Shown: positions 34,601 through 42,788 of the stretch, piece after piece
Layout of the letters: the number at the start of each line of letters is the position of its first letter
Position numbering within the stretch: the first letter of the stretch is position 1
Assembly: GCA_027491255.1 (NCBI GenBank)
Contig: JAIXWM010000008.1
Span: 62,001-126,000, forward strand
Direction of reading: 5' to 3'
DNA: 64,000 nt
From: Rubrivivax sp.
GTDB lineage: Bacteria; Pseudomonadota; Gammaproteobacteria; Burkholderiales; Burkholderiaceae_C
The notes under the pieces: generated by a model
Seen by the model: only the letters and a program-made list of their open reading frames with translations
Told to the model about the DNA's origin: nothing
Database searches by the model: none
Position numbers and translations under genes: made by a program

Positions 34601-36058
34601 ATGACCCGCCGCCACCGCACCGTGCTGATCCTGTGCTCCGACGAGCACGACCCCCGTCACGCCGGCTTTTCCGGCAGCCCTGTGGCGCGCACGCCGAACA
34701 TCGACCGCCTGGCCGCGGCGGGCGCGGTGTTCACGCGGGCCTACACGCCCAGCCCGATCTGCGTGCCGGCGCGCGCCAGCCTGGCCACCGGGCGCTGGGT
34801 GCACGAGCACCGCTGCTGGGACAACGCGATCGCCTACGACGGTCGGCTGCCGGCGTGGGGCCACCGGCTGCAGCGCGCGGGCGTGGGCGTGGAGTCGATC
34901 GGCAAGCTGCACTACCGCCGCGCCGAGGACGACACCGGCTTCGACCGGCAGCACGAGGCGGTGCACATCGTCGGCGGCGCCGGCCAGCTGTGGGGCTGCG
35001 TGCGTGATCCGCTGCCCGCTTCCGGCGGCGGGGCCGGGCTGTTCCGCCGCATCGGCGCGGGCGAGTCCGACTACAACCGCTTCGACCGCCGCGTGGCCGA
35101 CCGCGCGATCGATTGGCTGCTCGCACGTGCGGACACGCCCGACGCACCCCCGGCGGCGCTGTTCGTGGGCCTGGTCGCGCCGCACTTCCCGCTCGTCGTG
35201 CCCCAGCCCTACCTCGACCTCTACCCGCCCGAGACCCTGCCCTGGCCCAAGCTGCGGCCCGAGACCGGCTACGTGCGCCACCCCTGGGTCGAGCGTCAGA
35301 GCACCTTCAACCGCCTGGACGACGAACTCGGCACCGACGAGCGCAGGCGGCTCGCGATCGCCAGCTACCTGGGGCTGGTCAGCTTCCTCGACGAGCAGGT
35401 CGGCCGCGTGCTCGCGGCGCTGGACGGCTGCGGCCTGGCCGACGACACGCTGGTGATCTACACCAGCGACCACGGCGACAACCTCGGCGCCCGCGGCGCG
35501 TGGAACAAGTCGCTCATGTACCGCGAGTCGACCGCCGTGCCGCTGATCCTGCGCGGCGCGGGCGTGGCGCAGCGCGCGTGCCCCACCAACGTCAGCCTCG
35601 TCGACCTGTTTCCCACCGTGCTCGACGCGCTCGGCGTCGCGCCCGACGCGCCCGATGCCTCGCTGCCCGGGCGCTCGCTGCTGCGCACGCTGGCCGACCC
35701 CGAGCCCGACCGCCTGGCCTTCAGCGAGTACCACGCGATCGGCTCGCCGAGCGCGGCCTTCATGGTCGCCGACGAGCGTTACAAGTACCACCATTACGTC
35801 GGCTACGCGCCCGAGTTGTTCGACCTGGCCGACGACCCCGAGGAGACCCACGACCTCGCCGCGTCGCCCGCGCACCGTGCGGTGCGGGAAGGGCTCGAGC
35901 GCCGCCTGCGCGAGCGCCTCGACCCCGAGGCCGTCGACCGTCTGGCCAAGGACGACCAGAACCGGCTCGTCGCCGCCCACGGCGGGCGTGAGACGGTCCT
36001 GGACCGTCCCCGGTTCGGCGCGACGCCGGTGCCGGCGCAGGCACCGGCGACGGCTTGA
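34601..36058 (+). CDS. Type I sulfatase (formylglycine motif), apparently cytosolic
   Basis: A 485-residue alkaline-phosphatase-superfamily enzyme. The formylglycine motif C-x-P-x-R is complete (Cys54 in ICVPARASLATGR). Calcium ligands are in CSDEHDPRH (N-terminal) and YTSDHGDNLG. The C-terminal ELFDLADDPEE segment is typical of sulfatases. There is no signal peptide, so a sulfate ester would have to be imported first. Activation needs a formylglycine-generating enzyme, not encoded in this window. It lies 79 bp after the lactonase, in the uronate operon. A sulfated sugar substrate is inferred; phosphonate hydrolase or choline-sulfatase activities are alternatives. Confidence 0.85.
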   Translation: MTRRHRTVLILCSDEHDPRHAGFSGSPVARTPNIDRLAAAGAVFTRAYTPSPICVPARASLATGRWVHEHRCWDNAIAYDGRLPAWGHRLQRAGVGVESIGKLHYRRAEDDTGFDRQHEAVHIVGGAGQLWGCVRDPLPASGGGAGLFRRIGAGESDYNRFDRRVADRAIDWLLARADTPDAPPAALFVGLVAPHFPLVVPQPYLDLYPPETLPWPKLRPETGYVRHPWVERQSTFNRLDDELGTDERRRLAIASYLGLVSFLDEQVGRVLAALDGCGLADDTLVIYTSDHGDNLGARGAWNKSLMYRESTAVPLILRGAGVAQRACPTNVSLVDLFPTVLDALGVAPDAPDASLPGRSLLRTLADPEPDRLAFSEYHAIGSPSAAFMVADERYKYHHYVGYAPELFDLADDPEETHDLAASPAHRAVREGLERRLRERLDPEAVDRLAKDDQNRLVAAHGGRETVLDRPRFGATPVPAQAPATA

Positions 36059-36201
36059 CCCCTGCCGGGGCCGCCAAGGGTATCGCCGCAGCGCCTGGCA
36101 CTGCCCCCCGCAAGCCCCACCCACGGGCCAGCCCTTCACGCGCCCTTACGATCGCTGCTGCGGTCCGCCCCGGGCGGCCGCCTGCTCCGGAGACCTGAAC
36201 C

Positions 36202-37920
36202 ATGTCCGAACTCGACGCCTTCCTGACCGCCCGCGACGGCCTGCTGGCCCGACGCACCGACCTGACCGCCGCAGTGGCGCATTTCCAGTGGCCCGCATTG
36301 CGCCACTTCAACTGGGCCACCGACTACTTCGACGCCGTCGCGCGTGACAACGACAAGCCGGCGCTGCACATCGTCGAGGAATCGGGCGCGCAGTCCCGGC
36401 TGTCCTACGCCGAGCTTTCGCGCCGCTCCTCGCAGGTGGCGAACTTCCTGCGCGGCCTGGGCGCGCGGCCGGGTGACCGCATCCTGCTGATGCTGGGCAA
36501 CGAGGTGCCGTTGTGGGAGACCATGCTCGCCGCGATCAAGATCGGCGCTGTCGTCATCCCCACGGCCACGCTGCTGTCGGGCCCCGACCTGGCCGACCGC
36601 CTGGAGCGCGGGCGCGTACGCTGGATCGTCACCAACGCCACCGGCTGTCCGCGCGTGCGTGCGCTCGAACCGGCGCTCACCGCGGGCGTGGGTCTGCTGC
36701 TGGCGGGTGAGGCGGGGCGTGACGACGCGGGCCGGCCACCGGCCGGCTGGATCGACTACGCCGACAGCGCGCACGCTTCGCCCGTCTTCGCGCCCGGCGA
36801 GCCGCTCGCGGTGACCGAGCCCCTGCTCGAGTACTTCACGTCGGGCACGACGTCGCGGCCCAAGCTGGTGCGGCATTCGCGCCAGAGCTACCCCGTCGGG
36901 CACCTGTCGACGATGTACTGGCTCGGGCTGCAGCCCGGCGACGTGCACTGGACCGTCAGCTCCCCGGGCTGGGCCAAGCACGCGTGGAGCTGCTTCTTCG
37001 CGCCCTTCAACGCCCAGGCTTGCGTCTTCATCTACAACTACGCGCGCTTCAACGGCCCGGCCATCCTGGACGTGCTCGTGAAGCACGGGGTGGACACCCT
37101 GTGCGCTCCGCCCACCGTCTGGCGCATGCTGATCCTGGAGGACTTCGCGCGCTGGCCCGTGAAGCTGCGCGAGGCCATCTCCGCCGGCGAGCCGCTGAAC
37201 CCCGAGGTGATCGAGCAGGTCCGCGCCGGCTGGGGCCTGGCCATCCGCGACGGCTACGGCCAGACCGAGACCACGGCCCAGTGCGGCAACCCGCCCGGCC
37301 AGGTCCTGAAGCCGGGGTCGATGGGTCGCCCGCTGCCCGGCTACCCCATCGTGCTGCTCGACGCCGATGGTCAGCCGGCCGACGAGGGCGAGATCTGCAT
37401 CGACCTGTCACGGCGGCCGCTGGCGCTGATGGACGGCTACGCCGACGACACCGACAAGACCGCCGAAGCGATGCGCGACGGCCACTACCACACCGGCGAT
37501 GTCGGCATGCGCGACGCCGAGGGCTACATCACCTATGTCGGCCGCGCCGACGACGTGTTCAAGGCCTCGGGCTACCGCATCAGCCCCTTCGAGCTCGAGA
37601 GCGCCTTGATCGAGCACCCGGCGGTGGCCGAGGCTGCGGTGGTGCCGTCGCCCGACGCGGTGCGCGGCTTCGTGCCCAAGGCCTACGTCATCCTGGCCCC
37701 GGGCCATGCCCCCGACGCCGACACCGCGCGCTCGATCTTCGGCTTCCTCAAGGGCCGGGTCTCGCCCTACAAGATGATCCGCCGCATCGAGTTCTCGGAC
37801 CTGCCCAAGACCATCAGCGGCAAGATCAGGCGTGTGGAACTGCGCGGCCACGAGGCCACGCGGCCGGCCAGCGGCGCGCGCAACGAGCGCGAGTTCCTCG
37901 AGGAACTGCTGCGCGGGTGA
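36202..37920 (+). CDS. AMP-binding acyl-CoA synthetase (medium-chain/benzoate-CoA-ligase-like)
   Basis: A 572-residue adenylate-forming enzyme. The phosphate-binding motif reads YFTSGTTSRPKLVRHS, the A5 motif GYGQTETT, the A7-A8 hinge GDVGMRDAEGYITYVGRADD and the catalytic lysine in KTISGKIRR. The PSWAKH-like SPGWAKHAWS segment is typical of the MACS/benzoate-CoA ligase branch. It activates a carboxylic acid with ATP and CoA in the cytosol. It ends the plus-strand series but is 143 bp after the sulfatase, so it may be separately expressed. Substrate unknown. Confidence 0.88.
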   Translation: MSELDAFLTARDGLLARRTDLTAAVAHFQWPALRHFNWATDYFDAVARDNDKPALHIVEESGAQSRLSYAELSRRSSQVANFLRGLGARPGDRILLMLGNEVPLWETMLAAIKIGAVVIPTATLLSGPDLADRLERGRVRWIVTNATGCPRVRALEPALTAGVGLLLAGEAGRDDAGRPPAGWIDYADSAHASPVFAPGEPLAVTEPLLEYFTSGTTSRPKLVRHSRQSYPVGHLSTMYWLGLQPGDVHWTVSSPGWAKHAWSCFFAPFNAQACVFIYNYARFNGPAILDVLVKHGVDTLCAPPTVWRMLILEDFARWPVKLREAISAGEPLNPEVIEQVRAGWGLAIRDGYGQTETTAQCGNPPGQVLKPGSMGRPLPGYPIVLLDADGQPADEGEICIDLSRRPLALMDGYADDTDKTAEAMRDGHYHTGDVGMRDAEGYITYVGRADDVFKASGYRISPFELESALIEHPAVAEAAVVPSPDAVRGFVPKAYVILAPGHAPDADTARSIFGFLKGRVSPYKMIRRIEFSDLPKTISGKIRRVELRGHEATRPASGARNEREFLEELLRG

Positions 37921-37942
37921 GGCGCGGGTGAGGCGCGGCTGA
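37911..37942. repeat. Tandem 11-bp repeat around a stop codon
   Basis: GGGTGAGGCGC occurs twice, followed by the partial copy GGCTGA. The TGA codons at 37918, 37929 and 37940 lie in three different frames, echoing the pattern at 6728-6751. Confidence 0.7.
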
Positions 37943-37945
37943 ACG

Positions 37946-38554
37946 CTACTTGACCAAGCCCTCGGACTTCAGCGCCGCCTGCACCGCCGGACGGGCGGCC
38001 ACGCGGGCCAGCCAGCCCTGCAGGTGCGCGAAGCCCGACAGGTCCAGGTTCACGTACTTGGCCCAGGAGGCGGTGGTGAACAGGTAGCCGTCGGCCACCG
38101 TGAAGGTGTCGCCCATCAGCCAGGCGCGCGCGGCGAGTTCGCCGTCGACCCAGCGGTACTTGTCCATCAGGCGCGCACGCGCCAGGGTGCGCGCCTCTTC
38201 GGGCATGGCCGGGTTGAAGAGCGGCCCGTAGCCCTTGTGGAGCTCGCTGGTGATGAAGTTCAGCCACTCCATCAGGCGATAGCGCGCCATGGTGCCGGCG
38301 GGCGGCGCAAGCTGCTTTTCGGGCACCCGGTCGGCGATGTACTGGACGATCACCGGGCCCTCGCTCAGGCGCTCGCCGTTGTCGAGCTCGAGCAGCGGCA
38401 CCTGACCCTTGGGGTTGATCGTCAGGTAGTCGGTGCCGTCGGCCAATCTCTTGGTCTTGGTCGGCGCGAGCACGGACTGGAAGGGCAGTCCCGCCTCGTG
38501 CAGGGCGATGTGGGGACTGAGCGAGCAGGAGCCGGGGCTGTAGTAGAGCTTCAT
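37946..38554 (-). CDS. Glutathione S-transferase (beta-class-like)
   Basis: A 202-residue protein with the N-terminal thioredoxin-like domain (MKLYYSPGSCSLSPHIAL; Cys10 and Ser11 of the beta-class site) and an all-helical C-terminal domain ending in the WLMGDTFTVADGYLF hydrophobic-core motif. The glutathione-binding segment is GQVPLLELDNGERLSEGPVI. It conjugates or reduces electrophiles with glutathione in the cytosol. It is convergent with the acyl-CoA synthetase gene and divergent from the glutaredoxin-like gene. Confidence 0.92.
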   Translation of the reverse strand: MKLYYSPGSCSLSPHIALHEAGLPFQSVLAPTKTKRLADGTDYLTINPKGQVPLLELDNGERLSEGPVIVQYIADRVPEKQLAPPAGTMARYRLMEWLNFITSELHKGYGPLFNPAMPEEARTLARARLMDKYRWVDGELAARAWLMGDTFTVADGYLFTTASWAKYVNLDLSGFAHLQGWLARVAARPAVQAALKSEGLVK

Positions 38555-38681
38555 GATGGGGTGTTCGTGGCGCGGCCGCGCCACGCAGACAGTGGCCAAA
38601 GACCGCAACGATAGCGCGGGCGCGCCGGCGCTGGCGCAGATGCGGTGGAATGCAGGTTCTGCTGCAGCCCAGGAGAGCACC

Positions 38682-39050
38682 ATGCCCCGACACGTCCTCG
38701 ACGAATCCCGCATCCACCCGGCCGTGCGCGAGCGCGTGGCCGCGCGCCACCGCGATGTCGTCGACGAGGTCGAAGCCGCCGTGCGCGCGCACGCGGTCGT
38801 CGTCGTTGGCATGCGCGCCAACCCCTACCCGCGCAAGGCATGCCAGTTGCTGCAGCGCGCCGGCATCGCCCACCACTACCTGGAGTACGGTGGCTACCTC
38901 AGCGAATGGCGGCGCCGCAACGCGCTGAAGATGTGGAGCGGCTGGCCGACCTTCCCGATGGTGTTCGTGCAGGGCCTGCTGGTCGGCGGCTACGACGACC
39001 TGAAGGCGCTGCACGACAGCGGAGAACTGGCGCGGATGCTCAAGGGCTGA
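38682..39050 (+). CDS. Glutaredoxin-fold protein lacking active-site cysteines
   Basis: A 122-residue protein. The fold matches glutaredoxin: a strand AVVVVGM, a helix RKACQLLQRAG, and the conserved WPTFPMVFVQGLLVGGYDDL segment for glutathione binding. The active site that should read CPYC (or CGFS) is NPYP at residues 47-50; the only nearby cysteine is Cys54 in the following helix. It therefore probably cannot do normal dithiol or monothiol chemistry and may bind glutathione or an iron-sulfur cluster differently. The ATG at 38682 follows AGGAGAG. It is divergent from a GST gene. Confidence 0.8.
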   Translation: MPRHVLDESRIHPAVRERVAARHRDVVDEVEAAVRAHAVVVVGMRANPYPRKACQLLQRAGIAHHYLEYGGYLSEWRRRNALKMWSGWPTFPMVFVQGLLVGGYDDLKALHDSGELARMLKG

Positions 39051-39145
39051 CAGCGCCTGCCGGGCGGCGGGCCAGGCCCGTTGCGGTCTGCGGGGATCGG
39101 GGCGCTCGGACGCGGGCGTGCGTCACCTGCGGAGTTCGCGCCCGC

Positions 39146-40105
39146 TCATCGCTTCCAGTTCGCCGCGCCGTGCAGCGAGCGGTCGACTTCCGCGCGCGTG
39201 GGCATGGACTCGATGTTGCCCGGGAGCTGGATGGCGAGCCCGGCCACGGCGATGCCCAGGCGCGCAGCGTCGACGAGATCGCGGCCCTCCAGCAGTCCGG
39301 CCAGGCATCCTGCAGCCAGCGCGTCGCCGGCGCCCATCAGGTCCGCGGGCTGCGCCACAGTCGGGACGGGCAAGCGCGTCAGCCTGCCGTCGTGCAGCAC
39401 GTGCACGTCCTGCTCGCCGGCCTTGAGCACCGCCTGGCGGCATCCGAGCGATTGCAGCCGCGCCAGCGCAGCCTCGACGCTCGCGTCGCCGTACAGCATC
39501 TGCAGGTCCTCGAGCCCGGGCAGCACCAGGTCCGCGGCTTCGAAGTAGCGCGCCAGTGCAGCGCGGGCCTCTTCGGCCGTCCACAAGGTCAGTCTGACGT
39601 TCGGGTCGAAGGAGACCAGGACGCCGTGCGCCCGCGCGACCTCCACGGCTCGCCAGCAGGCGGCGTCGCAGGCCGGTGACAGCGCCGGGCTGATGCCGGT
39701 CAGGTGCAGGCGTCGCGCGCCGGCGATGTAGTCCTCGTCCAGCATCTGCGGCCCGAAGCTGGAGAAGGCCGAGCCCTTGCGGTAGTAGAAGTGGCGCGCG
39801 TCACCACCGGACAGACGCTCGCGCAGGAAGACGGCGGTGGGCAGACCGCTCAGCATGCGCACGCGAGAGACGTCCACGCCCTCGGCGGCGACGAAGCCGC
39901 GCAGGTAGTGGCCCATCTCGTCGTCGCCCAGCACGCTCATCCAGCCGGCGCTGAAACCCAGGCGCTGCACGCCCACGGCCACCGTGGCCTCGGCGCCGCC
40001 GGGCCGCAGCGTGTACTCGCGGCAGTAGCGCATGCGGCCGACGTCGCGCGCGACGAAGACCGCGCTGGTCTCACCGAAGGTGACGAGGTCGGGCATGGCG
40101 TTCAT
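39146..40105 (-). CDS. PfkB-family sugar kinase (2-keto-3-deoxygluconate kinase-like)
   Basis: A 319-residue ribokinase-fold enzyme. The N-terminal segment reads FGETSAVFVARD, the first signature region GGAEATVAVGVQRLG, and the phosphate-anion-hole motif is DLMGAGDALAAG, with the catalytic Asp of GAGD. Closest in layout to KDG kinases, which phosphorylate 2-keto-3-deoxygluconate. It overlaps the MarR gene by 35 bp on the same strand and faces a DHDPS-fold enzyme across a divergent promoter, so kinase plus aldolase for a keto-deoxy sugar acid is plausible. Confidence 0.87.
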   Translation of the reverse strand: MNAMPDLVTFGETSAVFVARDVGRMRYCREYTLRPGGAEATVAVGVQRLGFSAGWMSVLGDDEMGHYLRGFVAAEGVDVSRVRMLSGLPTAVFLRERLSGGDARHFYYRKGSAFSSFGPQMLDEDYIAGARRLHLTGISPALSPACDAACWRAVEVARAHGVLVSFDPNVRLTLWTAEEARAALARYFEAADLVLPGLEDLQMLYGDASVEAALARLQSLGCRQAVLKAGEQDVHVLHDGRLTRLPVPTVAQPADLMGAGDALAAGCLAGLLEGRDLVDAARLGIAVAGLAIQLPGNIESMPTRAEVDRSLHGAANWKR

Positions 40106-40586
40106 CCGTGGAGGCGCGTGACGGCGAGTCAGAGGCTTCGAGAAAAGCCTCCAGGTTCGCAGTGAGACGGCCCACCGCGCGCGCGAAGTCGTCGATCTCG
40201 TGCGGCGTGAAGCCGGCGTACAGGGCGGCGCGGTAGCGGTCCACCGCCTGCAGGGCCTGCTGCTGAATGAGGCGACCGGTCTGTGTCAGACGCACGACGC
40301 TGCGGCGCTTGTCGTCGGGGCTGACGTCACGCGTGATCAGCTGCTTGGATTCGAGGATGTCCAGCGTGCGCGAGAGATTGTTGCGGTCCTGACCGGTGCG
40401 CTGCGCGAGTTCGGCTTGGTTGCAGCCGTCGCCCTGCGCCAGCTCGCGCAGGATGGCCTCCTGCTCGCGCGTCACGTCGACACCGTGCGACTGGAACTGG
40501 CGGCTCATCACCAGATTGACGAGCTTGTTGAAGTAGGCGAGCCGGATCCGCGGGTACGCGGTACGGGCTTGCCGGTCGGGATCCAT
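40071..40586 (-). CDS. MarR-family transcriptional regulator
   Basis: A winged-helix regulator of 171 residues from the ATG at 40586. The DNA-binding part reads GCNQAELAQRTGQDRNNLSRTLDILE with the wing DKRRSVVRLTQTG. Upstream in-frame starts exist at 40664 (with GAGG about 8 bp before it) and 40718; the latter would overlap the 40706-40719 palindrome and is unlikely. MarR proteins usually repress adjacent genes until an aromatic or carboxylate ligand binds. It is cotranscribed with the kinase and divergent from the DHDPS-fold/Bug operon. Confidence 0.86.
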   Translation of the reverse strand: MDPDRQARTAYPRIRLAYFNKLVNLVMSRQFQSHGVDVTREQEAILRELAQGDGCNQAELAQRTGQDRNNLSRTLDILESKQLITRDVSPDDKRRSVVRLTQTGRLIQQQALQAVDRYRAALYAGFTPHEIDDFARAVGRLTANLEAFLEASDSPSRASTDERHARPRHLR

Positions 40587-40705
40587 CGGTCGGGGGCTTG
40601 CTTGAGGAGACCGCCGGTGCGCTCTGCGCCACGGGTCGAATTCGGATTGTGAACCGGGGCCCATGGGAAAACCCTCGGGGCTTTTCCGCTTGACGCCCGC
40701 ATATT

Positions 40706-40719
40706 GATGTAGCAACATC
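40706..40719. promoter_or_regulatory. Candidate MarR operator (GATGT-AGCA-ACATC)
   Basis: A 5-bp perfect inverted repeat with a 4-nt spacer, in an AT-rich patch of the gap between the MarR gene and the divergent gene at 40792. The size and position are typical of a MarR autoregulatory site. A TTGACG at 40690-40695 could be an overlapping -35. Confidence 0.5.
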
Positions 40720-40791
40720 TAAATCTCGGGCCATTCATCGACACCCCTCGGGGCCGGTACCCGAACCGGTCCCCTCCGCAGGAGCCTGCCT

Positions 40792-41691
40792 TTGACGACC
40801 AAGAAGTTCCACGGCGCGATGCCGGCGCTGATCACCTCCTTCGACGAGCGCGGCGAGGTCGACGTGGGCAAGCTGCGCGACTTCGTGCAGTGGCTGCAGC
40901 CGCGCGTGCAGGGCTTCTACGTCTGCGGCTCCTACGGCTCGCAGCCGCTGATGCGTGAGGACCAGTGCCGCCTGGTGGCCGAGACGGTGATGAAGGAGTG
41001 CCAGGGCCGGGACACGACCGTGATCGTCCACGTCGGCCATCCGTCCACCGACATCACGATCGAGCGCGCGCGGCACGCAGCGAGCATCGGCGCGCACGGC
41101 GCGGCGAGCCTGACGCCCTACTACTACCTGCACGGCGCGCAGCTGATCAACGACCACTTCAAGGCCCTGATCGACGCCGTGGGGCGCGACATCCCGGTCT
41201 ACCTCTACAACAACCCGAAGTACACGAACTACTGCGTCACCGGCGAGCAGGTCGGAGAACTTGCCGCCTACGGCCTGCGCGGCCTGAAGGACTCGAGCAC
41301 GAGCATCCAGCTCTTCTACAACTGCATCGCCGCGGTCAAGGACCCCGACTTCGTCTTCCTCGTGGGCTCGCAGACCATGCTCTACCCCTGCCTGTCGGCC
41401 GGGGGCCAGGGCTGCGTGTCGGGCATGTCCAACCTCTTCCCGGGGCTGGTGAACGCGATCTTCGCCGCTGCCGCGGCGGGCGACAACCGGCGAGCCGTCG
41501 CGCTGCAGCAGGAGGCCAACGAGCTGCGCCATCTCACGGGCACCGGCATCCCGGTGGCCTTCTATCACGCCGCGATCAAGTACCGCTGGGGCATCGACAT
41601 CGGCGTGCCGCGCCGTCCGCTGAAGCCGCTGGACGCGCAGGCCGAGGCGCGGGTGCGGGCCACGCTGGACCGCTATCCGCACCTGAGCTGA
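40792..41691 (+). CDS. Dihydrodipicolinate synthase-family lyase
   Basis: A 299-residue class I lyase. The Schiff-base lysine is Lys166 in LRGLKDSST, the proton-relay tyrosine Tyr139 in VYLYNNP, and the carboxylate-binding loop reads CGSYGSQPLM instead of GTTGE. It belongs with NanA/KDG-aldolase-type members rather than with biosynthetic DapA. It probably cleaves a 2-oxo acid to pyruvate and an aldehyde. The start is a TTG at 40792, supported by GGAG (40781-40784) 7 bp upstream and by the domain beginning there. It heads an operon with Bug receptors and a TauD-type oxygenase, opposite the kinase/MarR pair. Confidence 0.84.
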   Translation: MTTKKFHGAMPALITSFDERGEVDVGKLRDFVQWLQPRVQGFYVCGSYGSQPLMREDQCRLVAETVMKECQGRDTTVIVHVGHPSTDITIERARHAASIGAHGAASLTPYYYLHGAQLINDHFKALIDAVGRDIPVYLYNNPKYTNYCVTGEQVGELAAYGLRGLKDSSTSIQLFYNCIAAVKDPDFVFLVGSQTMLYPCLSAGGQGCVSGMSNLFPGLVNAIFAAAAAGDNRRAVALQQEANELRHLTGTGIPVAFYHAAIKYRWGIDIGVPRRPLKPLDAQAEARVRATLDRYPHLS

Positions 41692-41766
41692 GGCAGCGCC
41701 GCCGCGCGCAGCATACCGAAGAGCCACCAGGGGCGGACGACCCCACCCAAGAAGCAAGGAGACGCC

Positions 41767-42738
41767 ATGAACACCAGCCGCAGAACCCTGCTCGCTGCCG
41801 CCGCCGCGCTGGCCGCATCCGGCAGCCCCTGGGCGCAGGGCTTCCCGGCCCGGCCCGTCAGGCTCGTGGTGCCGCTGGCGCCGGGCGGGGCGACCGACAT
41901 CGCCGCGCGCGTGCTGGCCGAGCGCATCGGTGCCCACCTGGGGCAGCCGATGATCGTCGAGAACCGCGGCGGCGCCGGCGGCACCGTGGGTTCGCAGGCG
42001 GTGGCCACCGCGGCCCCGGACGGTCACACGCTGCTGATGGGCACGGTGGGGACGCTGGCGGTCAGCCCCAGCATGTACCGGCGCCTGCCCTACGACTCCG
42101 ACCGCGACCTGGTGCCCGTCTCGCGCGTGGCCGTGGGCAACTTCGCGCTCGTCGCCACCCCGGCCCTGCCCGCGGCGACGGTCCAGGACTTCCTGCGCCT
42201 GGCCCGGTCCCGGCCGGGCGAGCTGAACTACGGCTCGGCCGGCAACGGCAGCATGCTGCACCTGGGCATGGAACTGCTGAACCGCGCGGCCGGCATCGAG
42301 GTCAAGCACATCCCCTACAAGAGCAGCGGCCAGCTCGTGACGGCGCTGGCCGGCGGCGAAGTCCAGGTCGGCCTGCCCGACGTGCCTTCGGTGCTGCAGC
42401 TGGCGCGCGCGGGCCGGCTCAAGGTGCTGGCCGTGGCCGGGAGCGCACGCGACCCGCTGCTGCCCGAGGTGCCTACGCTCGTCGAGTCCGGCCTGGCGGG
42501 CGTGGAGGTGACCTCCTGGCTCGGCGTGATGGCGCCCGCGCGCACGCCCGCAGCCGTGATCGACCAGCTCAACGCGGCCATCGTCAAGACCATGGGCGAC
42601 CCGGCCGTGGCCACCCGGCTGGCCGAGCTGGGCATGCGCGCGATCACCTCGTCGCCGGCCGAATTCCGCGAGTTCCTCGCGCGCGAGCGTCCGAAGTGGG
42701 ATGCCGTCGTCAAGGCCGCAGGGGTGGTCGCCGATTGA
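41767..42738 (+). CDS. Bug-family tripartite tricarboxylate transporter receptor
   Basis: A 323-residue periplasmic receptor. A possible Tat-like start (MNTSRRTLLAAAA) leads into an alanine-rich signal peptide ending near PWAQG, followed by the FPARPVRLVVPLAPGG and LGQPMIVENRGGAGG signatures. AAGGAGA lies about 5-6 bp before the ATG. It is 75 bp after the DHDPS-fold gene and 50 bp before the TauD-type gene, so it probably delivers the carboxylate substrate of this operon. Confidence 0.9.
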   Translation: MNTSRRTLLAAAAALAASGSPWAQGFPARPVRLVVPLAPGGATDIAARVLAERIGAHLGQPMIVENRGGAGGTVGSQAVATAAPDGHTLLMGTVGTLAVSPSMYRRLPYDSDRDLVPVSRVAVGNFALVATPALPAATVQDFLRLARSRPGELNYGSAGNGSMLHLGMELLNRAAGIEVKHIPYKSSGQLVTALAGGEVQVGLPDVPSVLQLARAGRLKVLAVAGSARDPLLPEVPTLVESGLAGVEVTSWLGVMAPARTPAAVIDQLNAAIVKTMGDPAVATRLAELGMRAITSSPAEFREFLARERPKWDAVVKAAGVVAD

Positions 42739-42788
42739 TCGACAGGCCTGTTGCACCGACCCACCTTCTCCATCAGCCACGCACCGCC

